From the NCBI RefSeq assembly GCF_000224085.1, contig NC_015945.1:2305501-2369500 (forward strand): DNA of 64,000 nucleotides, in the 5' to 3' direction. This DNA comes from Allomuricauda ruestringensis DSM 13258 (GTDB lineage: Bacteria > Bacteroidota > Bacteroidia > Flavobacteriales > Flavobacteriaceae). The notes under the pieces are model-generated. The model saw only the letters and a program-made list of their open reading frames with translations. It was not told the origin of the DNA and ran no database searches. Made by a program: the position numbers and the translations under genes. Below are positions 17,757 through 26,884 of this stretch, piece after piece; the stretch's first letter is position 1; each line of letters begins with the position of its first letter.

Positions 17757-17823
17757 TTATGGCATTGTGTTCTTTGCTACTGAATCAATATAATTCTTTT
17801 GATTAAACTTTTATATCAAGGGT

Positions 17824-19776
17824 TTATTCTGCGGGTTCAAGTTTTTCTTCCTCTTTTTCAAAAGGCCTCCTACCAAATATTTTTTCCAGATCGTCTTTAA
17901 AAATAACTTCTTTGTCCAAAAGTCTTTCGGCAAGTTCGGTAAGCTTGTCCTTGTTGTCGGCCAACAATTTAATAGCTCTTTTGTATTGCTCTTCAATCAT
18001 TTTGGAAATTTCCTGATCAATTTTTTGAGCAGTCTGCTCACTATATGGTTTGGTAAATCCATATTCGTTCTGGCCAGATGAGTCATAATAGGTGATATTC
18101 CCCAATTGATCATTTAGCCCATAAATAGTGACCATGGCGCGAGCTTGTTTGGTTACTTTTTCCAAATCGCTTAACGCACCTGTGGATATTTTATCAAACA
18201 TTACTTTTTCTGCTGCTCTACCGCCCATAGTGGCGCACATTTCGTCCAACATTTGCTCTGGACGTACAATTAAACGTTCTTCGGGCAAATACCATGCAGC
18301 TCCCAAGGATTGTCCACGGGGAACAATGGTGACTTTTACCAAAGGCGCAGCGTGTTCCAACATCCAGCTTACCGTTGCGTGTCCAGCTTCGTGGTATGCG
18401 ATGGTTTTCTTTTCCTCAGGGGTAATGATTTTGTTTTTCTTTTCCAGACCTCCAACAATTCTATCCACGGCATCCAAGAAATCTTGCTTGGTCACTGCTT
18501 TTTTCTCTTTACGGGCTGCGATAAGGGCAGCTTCGTTGCAAACGTTGGCAATATCGGCTCCGGAGAACCCAGGGGTTTGCTTGGCCAAAAAGTCCAAGTC
18601 CAAGGTTTCAGCGGTCTTGATCGGGCGAAGGTGTACTTCAAAAATTTCTTTTCTTTCGTTCAGGTCGGGCAGGTCAACATAAATTTGACGGTCAAAACGT
18701 CCTGCGCGCATTAAAGCTTTGTCCAATACATCGGCACGGTTGGTTGCGGCAAGTACGATTACGTTGGTATTGGTGCCAAAACCATCCATCTCGGTCAATA
18801 ACTGGTTCAAGGTGTTTTCACGCTCATCGTTGGAACCTGTAAAGTTGTTTTTTCCTCTTGCACGTCCAATGGCATCAATCTCATCAATAAAAATAATGGC
18901 TGGAGATTTGTCCTTTGCTTGTTTGAACAAATCGCGCACTCTTGATGCCCCAACGCCTACGAACATTTCAACAAAATCGGAACCTGATAGCGAGAAGAAA
19001 GGTACTTTGGCCTCACCTGCCACGGCTTTTGCCAATAATGTTTTACCGGTTCCGGGTGGACCTACCAACAGGGCTCCCTTTGGTATTTTACCACCTAAAG
19101 AGGTGTATTTGTCAGGATTTTTAAGGAATTCTACGATTTCCTGTACTTCTTCTTTGGCTCCTTCGAGACCTGCCACATCTTTAAAAGAGGTGCGGGTATC
19201 TGTTTTTTCATCGAACAATTTGGCTTTGGATTTTCCAATGTTGAAAATCTGTCCGCCTGCGCCACCACCTGCACCGCCAGACATTCTGCGCATAAGGTAG
19301 ATCCAAATACCAATAATAAGGGCAAATGGAAGCAGGGTTAAGAATATTTCGCCGATTACGTTGGATTCCGTGTCAAACTCAACAATAGTGTCGAGGTTGT
19401 TCTCTTTTTTGATTTCCGTGATTTCGTTTTGGAAAATCTGTAAATCACCATAATCCAGCACATACTGGGGTACCAATCCTGTGGAAGGGAACAAAGGTTT
19501 TTCGGCCACGCCTTTATGGACATCTTTGTTCAGTGCTTCCTCGGTAAGGAAAACCTTGGCCTGACGTGTATTTGTAATGATGACGATTTTGGAAATATCA
19601 CCATTGCGCAAAAATTCCTGTAATTCGGAGGTTGTGGTTTTTTCGGTGCTTGAAAAACTGCTTCCTCCAAAAAATTGGAAGCCAATGATCAAGGCGATTA
19701 CCACACCATAAATCCACCACGAACTTAAACGTGGCTTCTTTGGAGTATTATTATTTGGGTTGTTTTCTTTTGCCAT
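17824..19776 (-). CDS. ftsH: ATP-dependent zinc metalloprotease FtsH
   Basis: Membrane-anchored AAA+ protease that degrades misfolded membrane proteins and regulatory substrates. The 650-residue protein has transmembrane helices at about 21-37 and 143-162 flanking the periplasmic domain, a glycine-rich linker, Walker A GPPGTGKT (239-246), Walker B IIFIDEIDAIG, the SRH arginine-finger region, and the zinc site HEAGH (462-466). The tail is acidic (KEEEEKLEPAE). It begins 6 bases after rsfS and is followed by the LUD gene after 67 bases. Confidence 0.98.
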   Translation of the reverse strand: MAKENNPNNNTPKKPRLSSWWIYGVVIALIIGFQFFGGSSFSSTEKTTTSELQEFLRNGDISKIVIITNTRQAKVFLTEEALNKDVHKGVAEKPLFPSTGLVPQYVLDYGDLQIFQNEITEIKKENNLDTIVEFDTESNVIGEIFLTLLPFALIIGIWIYLMRRMSGGAGGGAGGQIFNIGKSKAKLFDEKTDTRTSFKDVAGLEGAKEEVQEIVEFLKNPDKYTSLGGKIPKGALLVGPPGTGKTLLAKAVAGEAKVPFFSLSGSDFVEMFVGVGASRVRDLFKQAKDKSPAIIFIDEIDAIGRARGKNNFTGSNDERENTLNQLLTEMDGFGTNTNVIVLAATNRADVLDKALMRAGRFDRQIYVDLPDLNERKEIFEVHLRPIKTAETLDLDFLAKQTPGFSGADIANVCNEAALIAARKEKKAVTKQDFLDAVDRIVGGLEKKNKIITPEEKKTIAYHEAGHATVSWMLEHAAPLVKVTIVPRGQSLGAAWYLPEERLIVRPEQMLDEMCATMGGRAAEKVMFDKISTGALSDLEKVTKQARAMVTIYGLNDQLGNITYYDSSGQNEYGFTKPYSEQTAQKIDQEISKMIEEQYKRAIKLLADNKDKLTELAERLLDKEVIFKDDLEKIFGRRPFEKEEEKLEPAE

Positions 19777-19782
19777 TTTTTC

Positions 19783-20160
19783 TTAAGAATTGTAACTGCT
19801 TTCCACCATAGTGACTTTGGCATCTCCCCAAAGTCCCTCAATGTCATAAAATTCCCTAATATGTTTTTGAAATACATGTACCACAACGTTAACATAGTCC
19901 ATCAGCACCCATTCTGCGTTTTCAGAGCCTTCGACATGCCAAGGCTTGTCGTGTATGGCCTTGCTAACTTTTTTTTGGACGGAGGATACAATTGCGTTTA
20001 CATGTGTGTTGGAAGTACCGTTACAGATGATAAAGTAGTCGCAAACTGTATTTTCGATTTCCCTAAGGTCAAGTAGGTTTATATCAACTCCTTTAACGTC
20101 TTCTATTCCTTCTAGGATCAAGGCAATCAATTCATCTGCGCTAGCTTTCGTTTTCTGCAT
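19783..20160 (-). CDS. rsfS: ribosomal silencing factor RsfS
   Basis: The 125-residue RsfS/DUF143 protein binds ribosomal protein uL14 and blocks subunit joining when nutrients are short. Family features: DYFIICNGTSNTHVNAI, the PWHVEGSENAEWVLMDYVNV core and FYDIEGLWGDA near the C-terminus. It is the first gene of the leftward ftsH-cdsA-psd unit, with 6 bases to ftsH. Divergent from birA; the 82-base spacer must hold both promoters. Confidence 0.95.
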   Translation of the reverse strand: MQKTKASADELIALILEGIEDVKGVDINLLDLREIENTVCDYFIICNGTSNTHVNAIVSSVQKKVSKAIHDKPWHVEGSENAEWVLMDYVNVVVHVFQKHIREFYDIEGLWGDAKVTMVESSYNS

Positions 20161-20242
20161 TCAAAAATTTTAGTTTTTACAAAGTTATGTTTTTTTTGTT
20201 TTCTTAGCCCTAGTTTTTAACAAATCATAAAGGCTTGCTACA

Positions 20243-20986
20243 TTGGGACAACATTTTCAAATACTCAAACTTGATGCCACGGACTCCACAAATTTGTATT
20301 TGAAGGATTTACTGCGCTCGGAAAACCCTTCGGATTATACCGTTGTTGTTACGGATAAACAACTTAAAGGGAGAGGACAAATGGGGGCTGTATGGCAATC
20401 TTGTGGGGGTAAAAACCTTACTTTCAGTGTGTTGAAAAAATTTGATTCTTTGAGCGTTCAACACCAATTTGTTTTAAACATTGCGATTTCCTTGGCGGTT
20501 TTTGATGCCGTAACGGAACTCTCTGTGCCCAATGTTAAGGTGAAATGGCCCAACGACATTATGTCAGGTTCCATGAAAATATGTGGTATTTTGATAGAAA
20601 ATATACTTAAGGGGGCCAAGGTGGGGCATTCGATCATCGGAATAGGGCTAAATGTGAACCAAACGGATTTTGAGGGGTTGGACAAAGCATCATCATTAAA
20701 GTCGACAACGGGCCGTAACTTTGATTTGGAGGAGCTCCTTCACATAATTTTGGAGCGTATCGGGTTTCATTTGGAGAAAATAGAAACAAAAACTGTTTCT
20801 CAACTATTGCCTGCATACGAGAAGGTGCTTTTTAGAAAGGATAAGCCCTCTACCTTTGCCAATGCCCAGGGAAAAATGTTCATAGGATATATCCGCAGGG
20901 TGTCACCTTCGGGCAAATTAGTGCTCGAATTGGAGGATAGGGTATTTAAAGCATTTGATTTAAAGGAGGTAAGCCTGCTTTACTGA
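20243..20986 (+). CDS. birA: biotin--[acetyl-CoA-carboxylase] ligase
   Basis: Attaches biotin to the carrier protein of acetyl-CoA carboxylase. The 247-residue protein is the short form without a DNA-binding domain: LDATDSTNLYLKDL, the biotinyl-AMP loop GRGQMGAVWQS (with GRGQ.G.W), KWPNDIM with the catalytic Lys, and IGIGLNVNQ. No in-frame ATG exists before LDATDSTN; the frame starts with a TTG at 20243, nine codons upstream of that motif. Its 3' end overlaps the convergent SRPBCC gene by 7 bases. Confidence 0.93.
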   Translation: MGQHFQILKLDATDSTNLYLKDLLRSENPSDYTVVVTDKQLKGRGQMGAVWQSCGGKNLTFSVLKKFDSLSVQHQFVLNIAISLAVFDAVTELSVPNVKVKWPNDIMSGSMKICGILIENILKGAKVGHSIIGIGLNVNQTDFEGLDKASSLKSTTGRNFDLEELLHIILERIGFHLEKIETKTVSQLLPAYEKVLFRKDKPSTFANAQGKMFIGYIRRVSPSGKLVLELEDRVFKAFDLKEVSLLY

Positions 20987-21378
20987 CCTATTTTATCCAG
21001 ATTATTGGACAAAGTTCCCATAAAATTGGTAATCGGCGCCTTGATCATCATGGCCATCATGGCATTGAACTCACCTTCAAAATTTAATGCTACCTCGCTT
21101 TCATTTTCTCCTAAGGATTCAATGTCGGCAGTTAGTGTAAAAGGAAGTTTGTCGCTTGCCGCACCCAAAACAACTTTGTCATGCGGGTTTTGCTCCTTCA
21201 GCCTAAGTACAATTTCCGGCATGCCTTTCAACGCAAATTTGAATGTGTTTTCGTCCAATACTTCAAATTTGTCAATATTCTCAGGCATCAAGGTTTCAAA
21301 GTTTTTGATGTCCGTCAAGAACTCAAATACTTCTTTATCGCTTTTGGCTACTTTCTTTTTTGAGGCTTCAATGTGCAT
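20980..21378 (-). CDS. SRPBCC-fold protein
   Basis: A 132-residue START/polyketide-cyclase-like protein: SDKEVFEFLTDIKNFETLMP is the typical N-terminal helix region and the rest alternates as a beta sheet with a long C-terminal helix (PITNFMGTLSNNLDKI). Such proteins bind hydrophobic ligands in a helix-grip cavity. It follows pyrE by 9 bases on the same strand, a pairing frequent in flavobacteria, but no link to pyrimidines is evident. The ligand is unknown. Confidence 0.78.
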   Translation of the reverse strand: MHIEASKKKVAKSDKEVFEFLTDIKNFETLMPENIDKFEVLDENTFKFALKGMPEIVLRLKEQNPHDKVVLGAASDKLPFTLTADIESLGENESEVALNFEGEFNAMMAMMIKAPITNFMGTLSNNLDKIGQ

Positions 21379-21387
21379 GGTAAAATA

Positions 21388-22026
21388 TTATTTCCATTCT
21401 TGTGGATTGGATCTCCACTCCAATAGGGTTTGTAGTTGTGTTTCTTGGATGTAGTTGGTATCCGAAGCTTGCTCGATCAGGTTTTCGTAATCGGACAAGG
21501 TATGGAGTTCCACGCCTTCTTTTTTAAAATTCTCAACGGATACAGGGAAACCATAGGTAAAAATGGCGATCATTCCCTTGATGTCGGCTTGTTGTTCCTT
21601 CAAAGCCTGTACGGCATTAAGGCTGCTGTTTCCAGTACTGATCAAATCTTCGATGACCACAACGCTCTGGCCGGGTTCAAAATATCCTTCAATCTGGTTT
21701 TGCCTACCGTGTTCTTTGGGTTTTGGCCTTACATAAACAAAGGGAAGTCCCAAAGCTTCTGCGACCAAAATGCCAATTCCGATGGCTCCTGTGGCCACAC
21801 CGGCAATCACATCCGGCTTTCCGTAAAGCTCTTCAACTTGCTTTGCAATTTCTTCCCTGACAAAGCTTCTTACCTCGGGGTAGGAGAGCATAATTCTATT
21901 GTCGCAATAAATAGGAGATTTCCAACCTGAAGCCCATGTAAAAGGATTTTCAGGTTCCAACTTAATTGCATTAATTTGTAATAACAGTTCAGCTGTTTTT
22001 TTTGCGATTTGTTTATCTAAAACCAT
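21388..22026 (-). CDS. pyrE: orotate phosphoribosyltransferase
   Basis: Makes OMP from orotate and PRPP in pyrimidine synthesis. The 212-residue protein has the PRPP-binding signature VVVIEDLISTGNSS, IAGVATGAIGIG, and the catalytic-loop lysine-rich YVRPKPKEHGRQNQIEG. ATG at 22026, only seven bases from the divergent Nudix start, so its promoter lies within the Nudix coding region. It is followed after 9 bases by the SRPBCC gene. Confidence 0.96.
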   Translation of the reverse strand: MVLDKQIAKKTAELLLQINAIKLEPENPFTWASGWKSPIYCDNRIMLSYPEVRSFVREEIAKQVEELYGKPDVIAGVATGAIGIGILVAEALGLPFVYVRPKPKEHGRQNQIEGYFEPGQSVVVIEDLISTGNSSLNAVQALKEQQADIKGMIAIFTYGFPVSVENFKKEGVELHTLSDYENLIEQASDTNYIQETQLQTLLEWRSNPQEWK

Positions 22027-22033
22027 TGCGCAA

Positions 22034-22633
22034 ATGTATGAAGTTTTTGTTAATGAGGCCCCACTGATTTTAACAAACGAGCGCCCTCAGGATTCCAATG
22101 GTAATTTGTTCTCTTTGGATGGTGATTCTATTGTTGAGGCAATTCGGTTATTGTCCAAAAAGAAGTTGAAAAAAGCGTATCTCTACCATCCTGATGATAA
22201 AAAAATCCTAAAGCTTTTTATGCACAAGATTCCAGTAGTGGTTGCCGGCGGTGGATTTGTAATTAATAAAAAGGGCAAGGTTCTTTTTATTTACAGAAAC
22301 GGAAAGTGGGATTTGCCAAAGGGAAAAGTGGACAAGGGAGAATCCATAGAAAATGCTGCGATCAGGGAAGTTGAGGAGGAAACCGGTGTAAAAAATCTTG
22401 TGATTGAAAGATTTCTTCACACAACGTTCCACATATTTAAAAGAAACGGGGAATACCGATTGAAGCAGACGCATTGGTTTATTATGTCGACCGATTACAC
22501 CGGAAAATTGGTGGCCGAAAAAGCCGAAGGCATCAAAAAGGTAAAGTGGAAAGGCCCCAAAAAAACCAAAAAGGCATTAAAGAACTCTTACCATAACATT
22601 AAGGTGTTGTTTGATGATTGGCCTTTTAATTAG
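22034..22633 (+). CDS. Nudix hydrolase
   Basis: The 199-residue protein has a 70-residue N-terminal part of unknown role and then a complete Nudix box: GKVDKGESIENAAIREVEEE with the GX5EX7REUXEEXGU spacing (about residues 95-117). Nudix enzymes cleave nucleoside diphosphates linked to other groups; the substrate is not set by the sequence. The C-terminus is very basic (KVKWKGPKKTKKALKNS). Its stop region overlaps the convergent M14 carboxypeptidase gene by 8 bases. Start ATG at 22034, 7 bases from divergent pyrE. Confidence 0.88.
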   Translation: MYEVFVNEAPLILTNERPQDSNGNLFSLDGDSIVEAIRLLSKKKLKKAYLYHPDDKKILKLFMHKIPVVVAGGGFVINKKGKVLFIYRNGKWDLPKGKVDKGESIENAAIREVEEETGVKNLVIERFLHTTFHIFKRNGEYRLKQTHWFIMSTDYTGKLVAEKAEGIKKVKWKGPKKTKKALKNSYHNIKVLFDDWPFN

Positions 22634-24398
22634 TTAACAAACCTGCGGCTTCACTGTTTTTTGCTATTCTGAAAATAGGGTAGGTGAGGTAGGCTTCTTC
22701 AAAATGTACAGAACGTTCAAAAATCCAATTCAATTGTGCGTACCAATTGTTGGCAAAATTAAGGTCGTTTTCTTTTTTCATTTCAAACCCCCGAAGTAAC
22801 AAAGAGTCTTTTTGCAGCATTTCCAAAGCTACATCTTCAAAAACGTAAGGGGAGAACCCTTCTTTGCGTTGCAGTACGGTATCAAAAAAGTTCCAGTTAA
22901 AGAATGAGTCGGCTCCCTGCGGTTCCAATGTCTCCAAAAGAAATCTGATTCCTGGTTGACGGGTGGGCACCAACAGATCACCTTCCCTAAAATGAACTTT
23001 TTTAATGATTTTTTCCACTTGGGTGTCGGAGTGCAGGTAATGACCTTCATAAGGTTCATTTCTGGTATTGTAATCCACTATTTTGTAAACTTCTACGGAA
23101 AGGGTGGTATCTTTTGCTATGGATGAATATTGAATTTTGTTGGCATCCAACCGCTCTATGACCTTTTTCCAACTCTTTTTTACGATATAGGCTTCTGGAA
23201 CCTTAACTGTGTCCACTGGATAAAAGTAATCTTGGTATACCGTCTCTTTGGTGAACGGCTTATCTCGGTTGTACTTTAATCTTGGAAGTCCGGTTACTTC
23301 GCTAGTGATCTGTTCAGCTTCAAACCCTTTAAAATTTAGGGCACTGGTTTTTGTGGTGTCCACTTGCCAGTTAAAATAATATTCGGCAAGGTCCAGGTTT
23401 TTTTCCAAAGTTTCTTTTCGGAGGGATTTTATGTCCTCGTGCTCAACTTCTACTACATCAATAAGACTCTGCATTAGGGCATAAGTACCTTCAACACGTT
23501 GTTTGTAGGGTTTTAACATGTGTGTTTCTACCATTAAACCCAAGGTGCTCCATAGTGTTGTATATCCTGTAGAGTATCGGGGGTGATCCATAAATTGGGT
23601 AAATCCCATTTCGGGAGGGACATTGAATACATTTACATAAGGGGTAATGTCCCATTCCTTTTCCGCTAAAGAATTTTCAAGAGCTGGCATTAAAGTATTG
23701 TGCAGGTATTTGCCCATTTCACCGCCCAATTTATTGTGTTGGGTAAAAAGGTGGGTCAAGGTGTATTGGTAATCTGCTCCATTGCTTACATGGTTATCTA
23801 TAAAAACATCGGGTTTTACCCTATGGAATATCTGCGCAAAGGTCTTGGCGTTTTGGGTATCCATTTTGATGAAATCCCGATTAAGGTCGTAATTGCGGGC
23901 ATTTCCCCGAAACCCATATTCAAAAGGTCCATTTTGATTGGCCCTGGTGGTGGAGTTGCGATTAAGTGAGCCACCCACGTTATAGATGGGAATGGTGACC
24001 AATACCGTATTTTTGGGTGTGGGCAGTTTACCGGTGGCCAAGTCCCTGTAAAGCATCATGGTGGCATCTATACCATCACTTTCGCCCGGGTGTATTCCAT
24101 TGTTTATTAGGATAATGGTTTTTTCCTTGCGAATATTTTCATAATTAAAATCCCCATCTGGGTTAAATGTTACCGTGTGCAGCGGGTAACCGCTATCCGT
24201 TTTCCCAATGGTATGAATGTTTATCTCGGGAAATTCACGGGCAAGGGCAATGTAATAGTCAATGGTTTGTTTATAAGTGGCCGTTTCCTTTCCGTCCGAT
24301 GATTCATAATGGGTCGGATACGAGGGCTTTTCATCCTGCGTTTCAGATTCGCAGGAGATCAAAAGAAAAAGAGCCGTTAAGAAAATTATATACTTCAA
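22626..24398 (-). CDS. M14-family zinc carboxypeptidase, lipoprotein
   Basis: The best start is a TTG at 24398, giving MKYIIFLTALFLLISCESE, a lipoprotein signal with lipobox LISC; the frame opens at another TTG at 24488, inside the receiver gene, which adds 30 residues of poor sequence. The mature 590-residue protein has the M14 zinc site NNGIHPGESDG (HxxE) with the later His in FIDNHVSNGAD, and LNRDFIKMDTQNAK for substrate binding. It should trim peptides in the periplasm or at the cell surface. The C-terminal 270 residues form a domain I do not recognise. It is downstream of the histidine kinase/receiver pair on the same strand. Confidence 0.85.
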   Translation of the reverse strand: MKYIIFLTALFLLISCESETQDEKPSYPTHYESSDGKETATYKQTIDYYIALAREFPEINIHTIGKTDSGYPLHTVTFNPDGDFNYENIRKEKTIILINNGIHPGESDGIDATMMLYRDLATGKLPTPKNTVLVTIPIYNVGGSLNRNSTTRANQNGPFEYGFRGNARNYDLNRDFIKMDTQNAKTFAQIFHRVKPDVFIDNHVSNGADYQYTLTHLFTQHNKLGGEMGKYLHNTLMPALENSLAEKEWDITPYVNVFNVPPEMGFTQFMDHPRYSTGYTTLWSTLGLMVETHMLKPYKQRVEGTYALMQSLIDVVEVEHEDIKSLRKETLEKNLDLAEYYFNWQVDTTKTSALNFKGFEAEQITSEVTGLPRLKYNRDKPFTKETVYQDYFYPVDTVKVPEAYIVKKSWKKVIERLDANKIQYSSIAKDTTLSVEVYKIVDYNTRNEPYEGHYLHSDTQVEKIIKKVHFREGDLLVPTRQPGIRFLLETLEPQGADSFFNWNFFDTVLQRKEGFSPYVFEDVALEMLQKDSLLLRGFEMKKENDLNFANNWYAQLNWIFERSVHFEEAYLTYPIFRIAKNSEAAGLLTN

Positions 24399-24466
24399 AA
24401 TATTATGGGAACTTTGGTTCGCACAAAAACCTGTTTGGCGGTACCAAAAATACAGAATATTATAAT

Positions 24467-24880
24467 TTAAGAAGCTACGTTGATACAAACAAGGTCGGTT
24501 GGCTCAATTTTAAAAATAGGTTTGTTCTTAAAATTGAGGACATGTGGACACTTGTCTTTGAAACTATTCCATTTTTTGTAGTCTGCAGGATCAATGGAAG
24601 ATGTAATCATATTGATTACGACATGCCCATCAACATCCAAAGCGATAAATTCATCAAGAAACCCCCAACCGTCCATAATGGGCATATTGATGTCGAGAAA
24701 AATGACATCTGGAATGTTTTCTCCTTTCTCTTGTCTTTCCTTTATGGCTTCATAAGCTTCGTGCCCGTTTTGAAATATTTGAACATCATCACAATGAGTA
24801 ACCGATCGTAACATTTTTTTAATGCCAAATACGGTAATGGGATCATCGTCCACAATAAAAATACAACTAACTTTCTTCAT
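24467..24880 (-). CDS. single-domain response regulator
   Basis: From the ATG at 24880 the 137-residue product is a receiver domain only: IFIVDDDPITV acidic pocket, phospho-acceptor Asp in DVIFLDINMPIMDGWGF, the Thr/Ser of MITSSI and the Lys of FKNKPIFKI. It has no output domain, so it must act by protein contact, as in a phosphorelay or CheY-like role. Its ATG lies inside the last codons of the histidine kinase gene (14-base overlap), so the kinase is its likely partner. Confidence 0.93.
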   Translation of the reverse strand: MKKVSCIFIVDDDPITVFGIKKMLRSVTHCDDVQIFQNGHEAYEAIKERQEKGENIPDVIFLDINMPIMDGWGFLDEFIALDVDGHVVINMITSSIDPADYKKWNSFKDKCPHVLNFKNKPIFKIEPTDLVCINVAS

Positions 24881-26693
24881 TAAAATAAACATTGAACGTA
24901 GTGCCCTTGTCAACTTCGCTTTGCACTGTTATACTTCCGCCCATGGCCTCAATTTGGTTCCTTACAAGGTATAGGCCAAAGCCTTTGGCATCTTTTCTGT
25001 TGTGGAATGTTTTGTACATTCCAAAAATTTTGTCACCGTATTTGTCTAAATTTATTCCCAGTCCATTGTCGGAAACGCTCAACTCTATCCCTTCGTTGGA
25101 CTTTATGGCATTTATGGTAATCAATGGTTCTCTATTGGGACTTTTATATTTGATTGCGTTGGAAACAAGGTTCAATACAATGCTGTCCAAATAGGCAGGT
25201 ACGCAGTTCACCTCAATATTTTCCGATATATTGTTTATAACTTGAGATTTATTTTCTTCCAAAAGGGCAGAAAGGTTTTCTAGTACCTTTGTGACATTAT
25301 TTTTTAGATTGAGCGGTTTTTTTGTTACCGATGTTTTGGTGTTGACGTCTACCACTTGGTTTAAGTTTTCCAAGGTTTCCAACAAGTTGTCCGAAGCCTG
25401 TGAGAGCATTTTTAAAATACGTTTACGTTCTTCAGCATCCTTTTCCGAGTTTAAAAAGCCCAGAAGCATGGAGAAATTAGCGGAATGTGACCTCAAATTA
25501 TGGGAAACAATATGTGCAAAACTGATAAGTTTTTGGTTTTGCATAGAGGTGATATTGATTAAATTCCGCAACTGTTCCTCTTTCTTTTTTATATTGGTAA
25601 TGTCCAAACTCATTCCAATGAGTCCACAAACTTTCCCATCTAGGTCAAAATATGGAATTTTAGATGTAAGAAAATAAATGGTTTTTCCATGCACAGTACT
25701 AGCGGTCTCTTTCCCTATTATTGGAGTTAGGTGCTTCATCACCTGAAGATCTTCTTCCCTGAAAATTTTGGCCGTTTCTTCGCTGTATAGGTCAAAATCG
25801 GTTTTACCAATGACTTGTTCTGGTTTTTTATTGAGAAACTGGCACTCCCCCTTGTTGACCAACACTTTTCTGGATTCCAAATCTTTCACATACACATTCA
25901 ATGGAAGGCTATCTACCAATGTGGAGAGCAATTGTTGGTGTTCCTTTACTTTGGTTTCGGCCGTTACCTGATCATGTATGTCCTTTATAGTGCCAAAAAC
26001 CTTAACTGCTTTTCCGTTTTCTATAATCGGTTTTCCTGTTATACGGACCCATCTTTCTTCACCATGGAATGTAACAATCATTAACTTGACATCATAAGAT
26101 TGATGGCTTAGGGCAATTTTATGGAAAAGCATGGATGCTTTATTTCGGCTATACCCTGGTTTATAGAAATTTATGGCCTCTATTATGGTTGGTTCGAAGC
26201 ACTCGGGTACTTGGTGAATTCGTTTTGTTTCCTTGCACCAAGTAAGTTTCTCTTCATCAATTTCATACTCCCACCAACCTGTTTTGGATACTTCGACCTT
26301 TGTTTCCAGAATATTGTTCAACCAATCTATCTGTTGTTCTTTTTCAACTTCGGAGGTAATATCGTCAGTTTGGACAATGGTCCCGATCACATTCTCCTTT
26401 TCATCGAACCATGGGGCAAAATAGCTTTTCAAATGGCGGGTGCCCTTGCTGCTTTTTATTTTATGTTTAAGGGAAAAGGGGGTATGCTCCTTGAGCTTTT
26501 TCTCTAGATCTAAAATCTCTGGATATAATGGAAAAATTTTGGTTTGGTGGTTCTTGTCTTGTAAGGATTGACCAAAAATTTCGAGCCATGAACAGGAGGC
26601 ATCCTGTACGATGCCTTTCTTGCAAAGGAGAGCGGTTGCCTTTGGCAACTGTTTTAGTAAATAAAATTGGTCAACTCTTTCAACTGCTTTCAA
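24867..26693 (-). CDS. cytosolic PAS-domain sensor histidine kinase
   Basis: A 608-residue protein with no membrane helix: three PAS-like domains (about 10-110, 125-240 and 250-375; the third contains VYVKDLESRKVLVN and IGMSLDITN), a dimerisation/phospho-acceptor helix with FAHIVSHNLRSHSANFS (His in SHNLR), and an HATPase domain with LNLVSNAIKYKS (N box), VSDNGLGINL (G1) and GFGLYLVRNQIEAMGG (G2). It probably senses a cytosolic signal (redox, light or small molecule). No ATG is available near the N-terminus; the TTG at 26693 is the most likely start. The receiver gene overlaps its 3' end. Confidence 0.88.
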   Translation of the reverse strand: MKAVERVDQFYLLKQLPKATALLCKKGIVQDASCSWLEIFGQSLQDKNHQTKIFPLYPEILDLEKKLKEHTPFSLKHKIKSSKGTRHLKSYFAPWFDEKENVIGTIVQTDDITSEVEKEQQIDWLNNILETKVEVSKTGWWEYEIDEEKLTWCKETKRIHQVPECFEPTIIEAINFYKPGYSRNKASMLFHKIALSHQSYDVKLMIVTFHGEERWVRITGKPIIENGKAVKVFGTIKDIHDQVTAETKVKEHQQLLSTLVDSLPLNVYVKDLESRKVLVNKGECQFLNKKPEQVIGKTDFDLYSEETAKIFREEDLQVMKHLTPIIGKETASTVHGKTIYFLTSKIPYFDLDGKVCGLIGMSLDITNIKKKEEQLRNLINITSMQNQKLISFAHIVSHNLRSHSANFSMLLGFLNSEKDAEERKRILKMLSQASDNLLETLENLNQVVDVNTKTSVTKKPLNLKNNVTKVLENLSALLEENKSQVINNISENIEVNCVPAYLDSIVLNLVSNAIKYKSPNREPLITINAIKSNEGIELSVSDNGLGINLDKYGDKIFGMYKTFHNRKDAKGFGLYLVRNQIEAMGGSITVQSEVDKGTTFNVYFNEES

Positions 26694-26740
26694 AACTCGG
26701 GGGATGTTTAAAAACGTTCTACCGCTAAGAAATTTCTGAC

Positions 26741-26748
26741 CAAATGTA
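26741..26748 (-). promoter_or_regulatory. Bacteroidota -7 box (TACATTTG) before the histidine kinase
   Basis: TACATTTG on the minus strand matches TAnnTTTG and lies 47 bases before the TTG start of the kinase. No clear -33 TTG was seen. The rest of the 190-base spacer (26694-26884) holds nothing else I can name. Confidence 0.35.
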
Positions 26749-26884
26749 TAATTATTGAATTGTCAGGTAGATTTATTGTTGTGAAAGCATGGATAAATGT
26801 TGTATTCGATGGGTTAGTTATGGTTTGAAAAATTCACAAAAGAAAGAATTTACCTACGGTCAATTATTGAAAAAGGAAATGATT

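Noticed and set aside
18128..19300. Long open frames opposite ftsH
   Set aside because: They are shadows of the ftsH coding frame: no recognisable domain, skewed composition and no promoter or spacing of their own.
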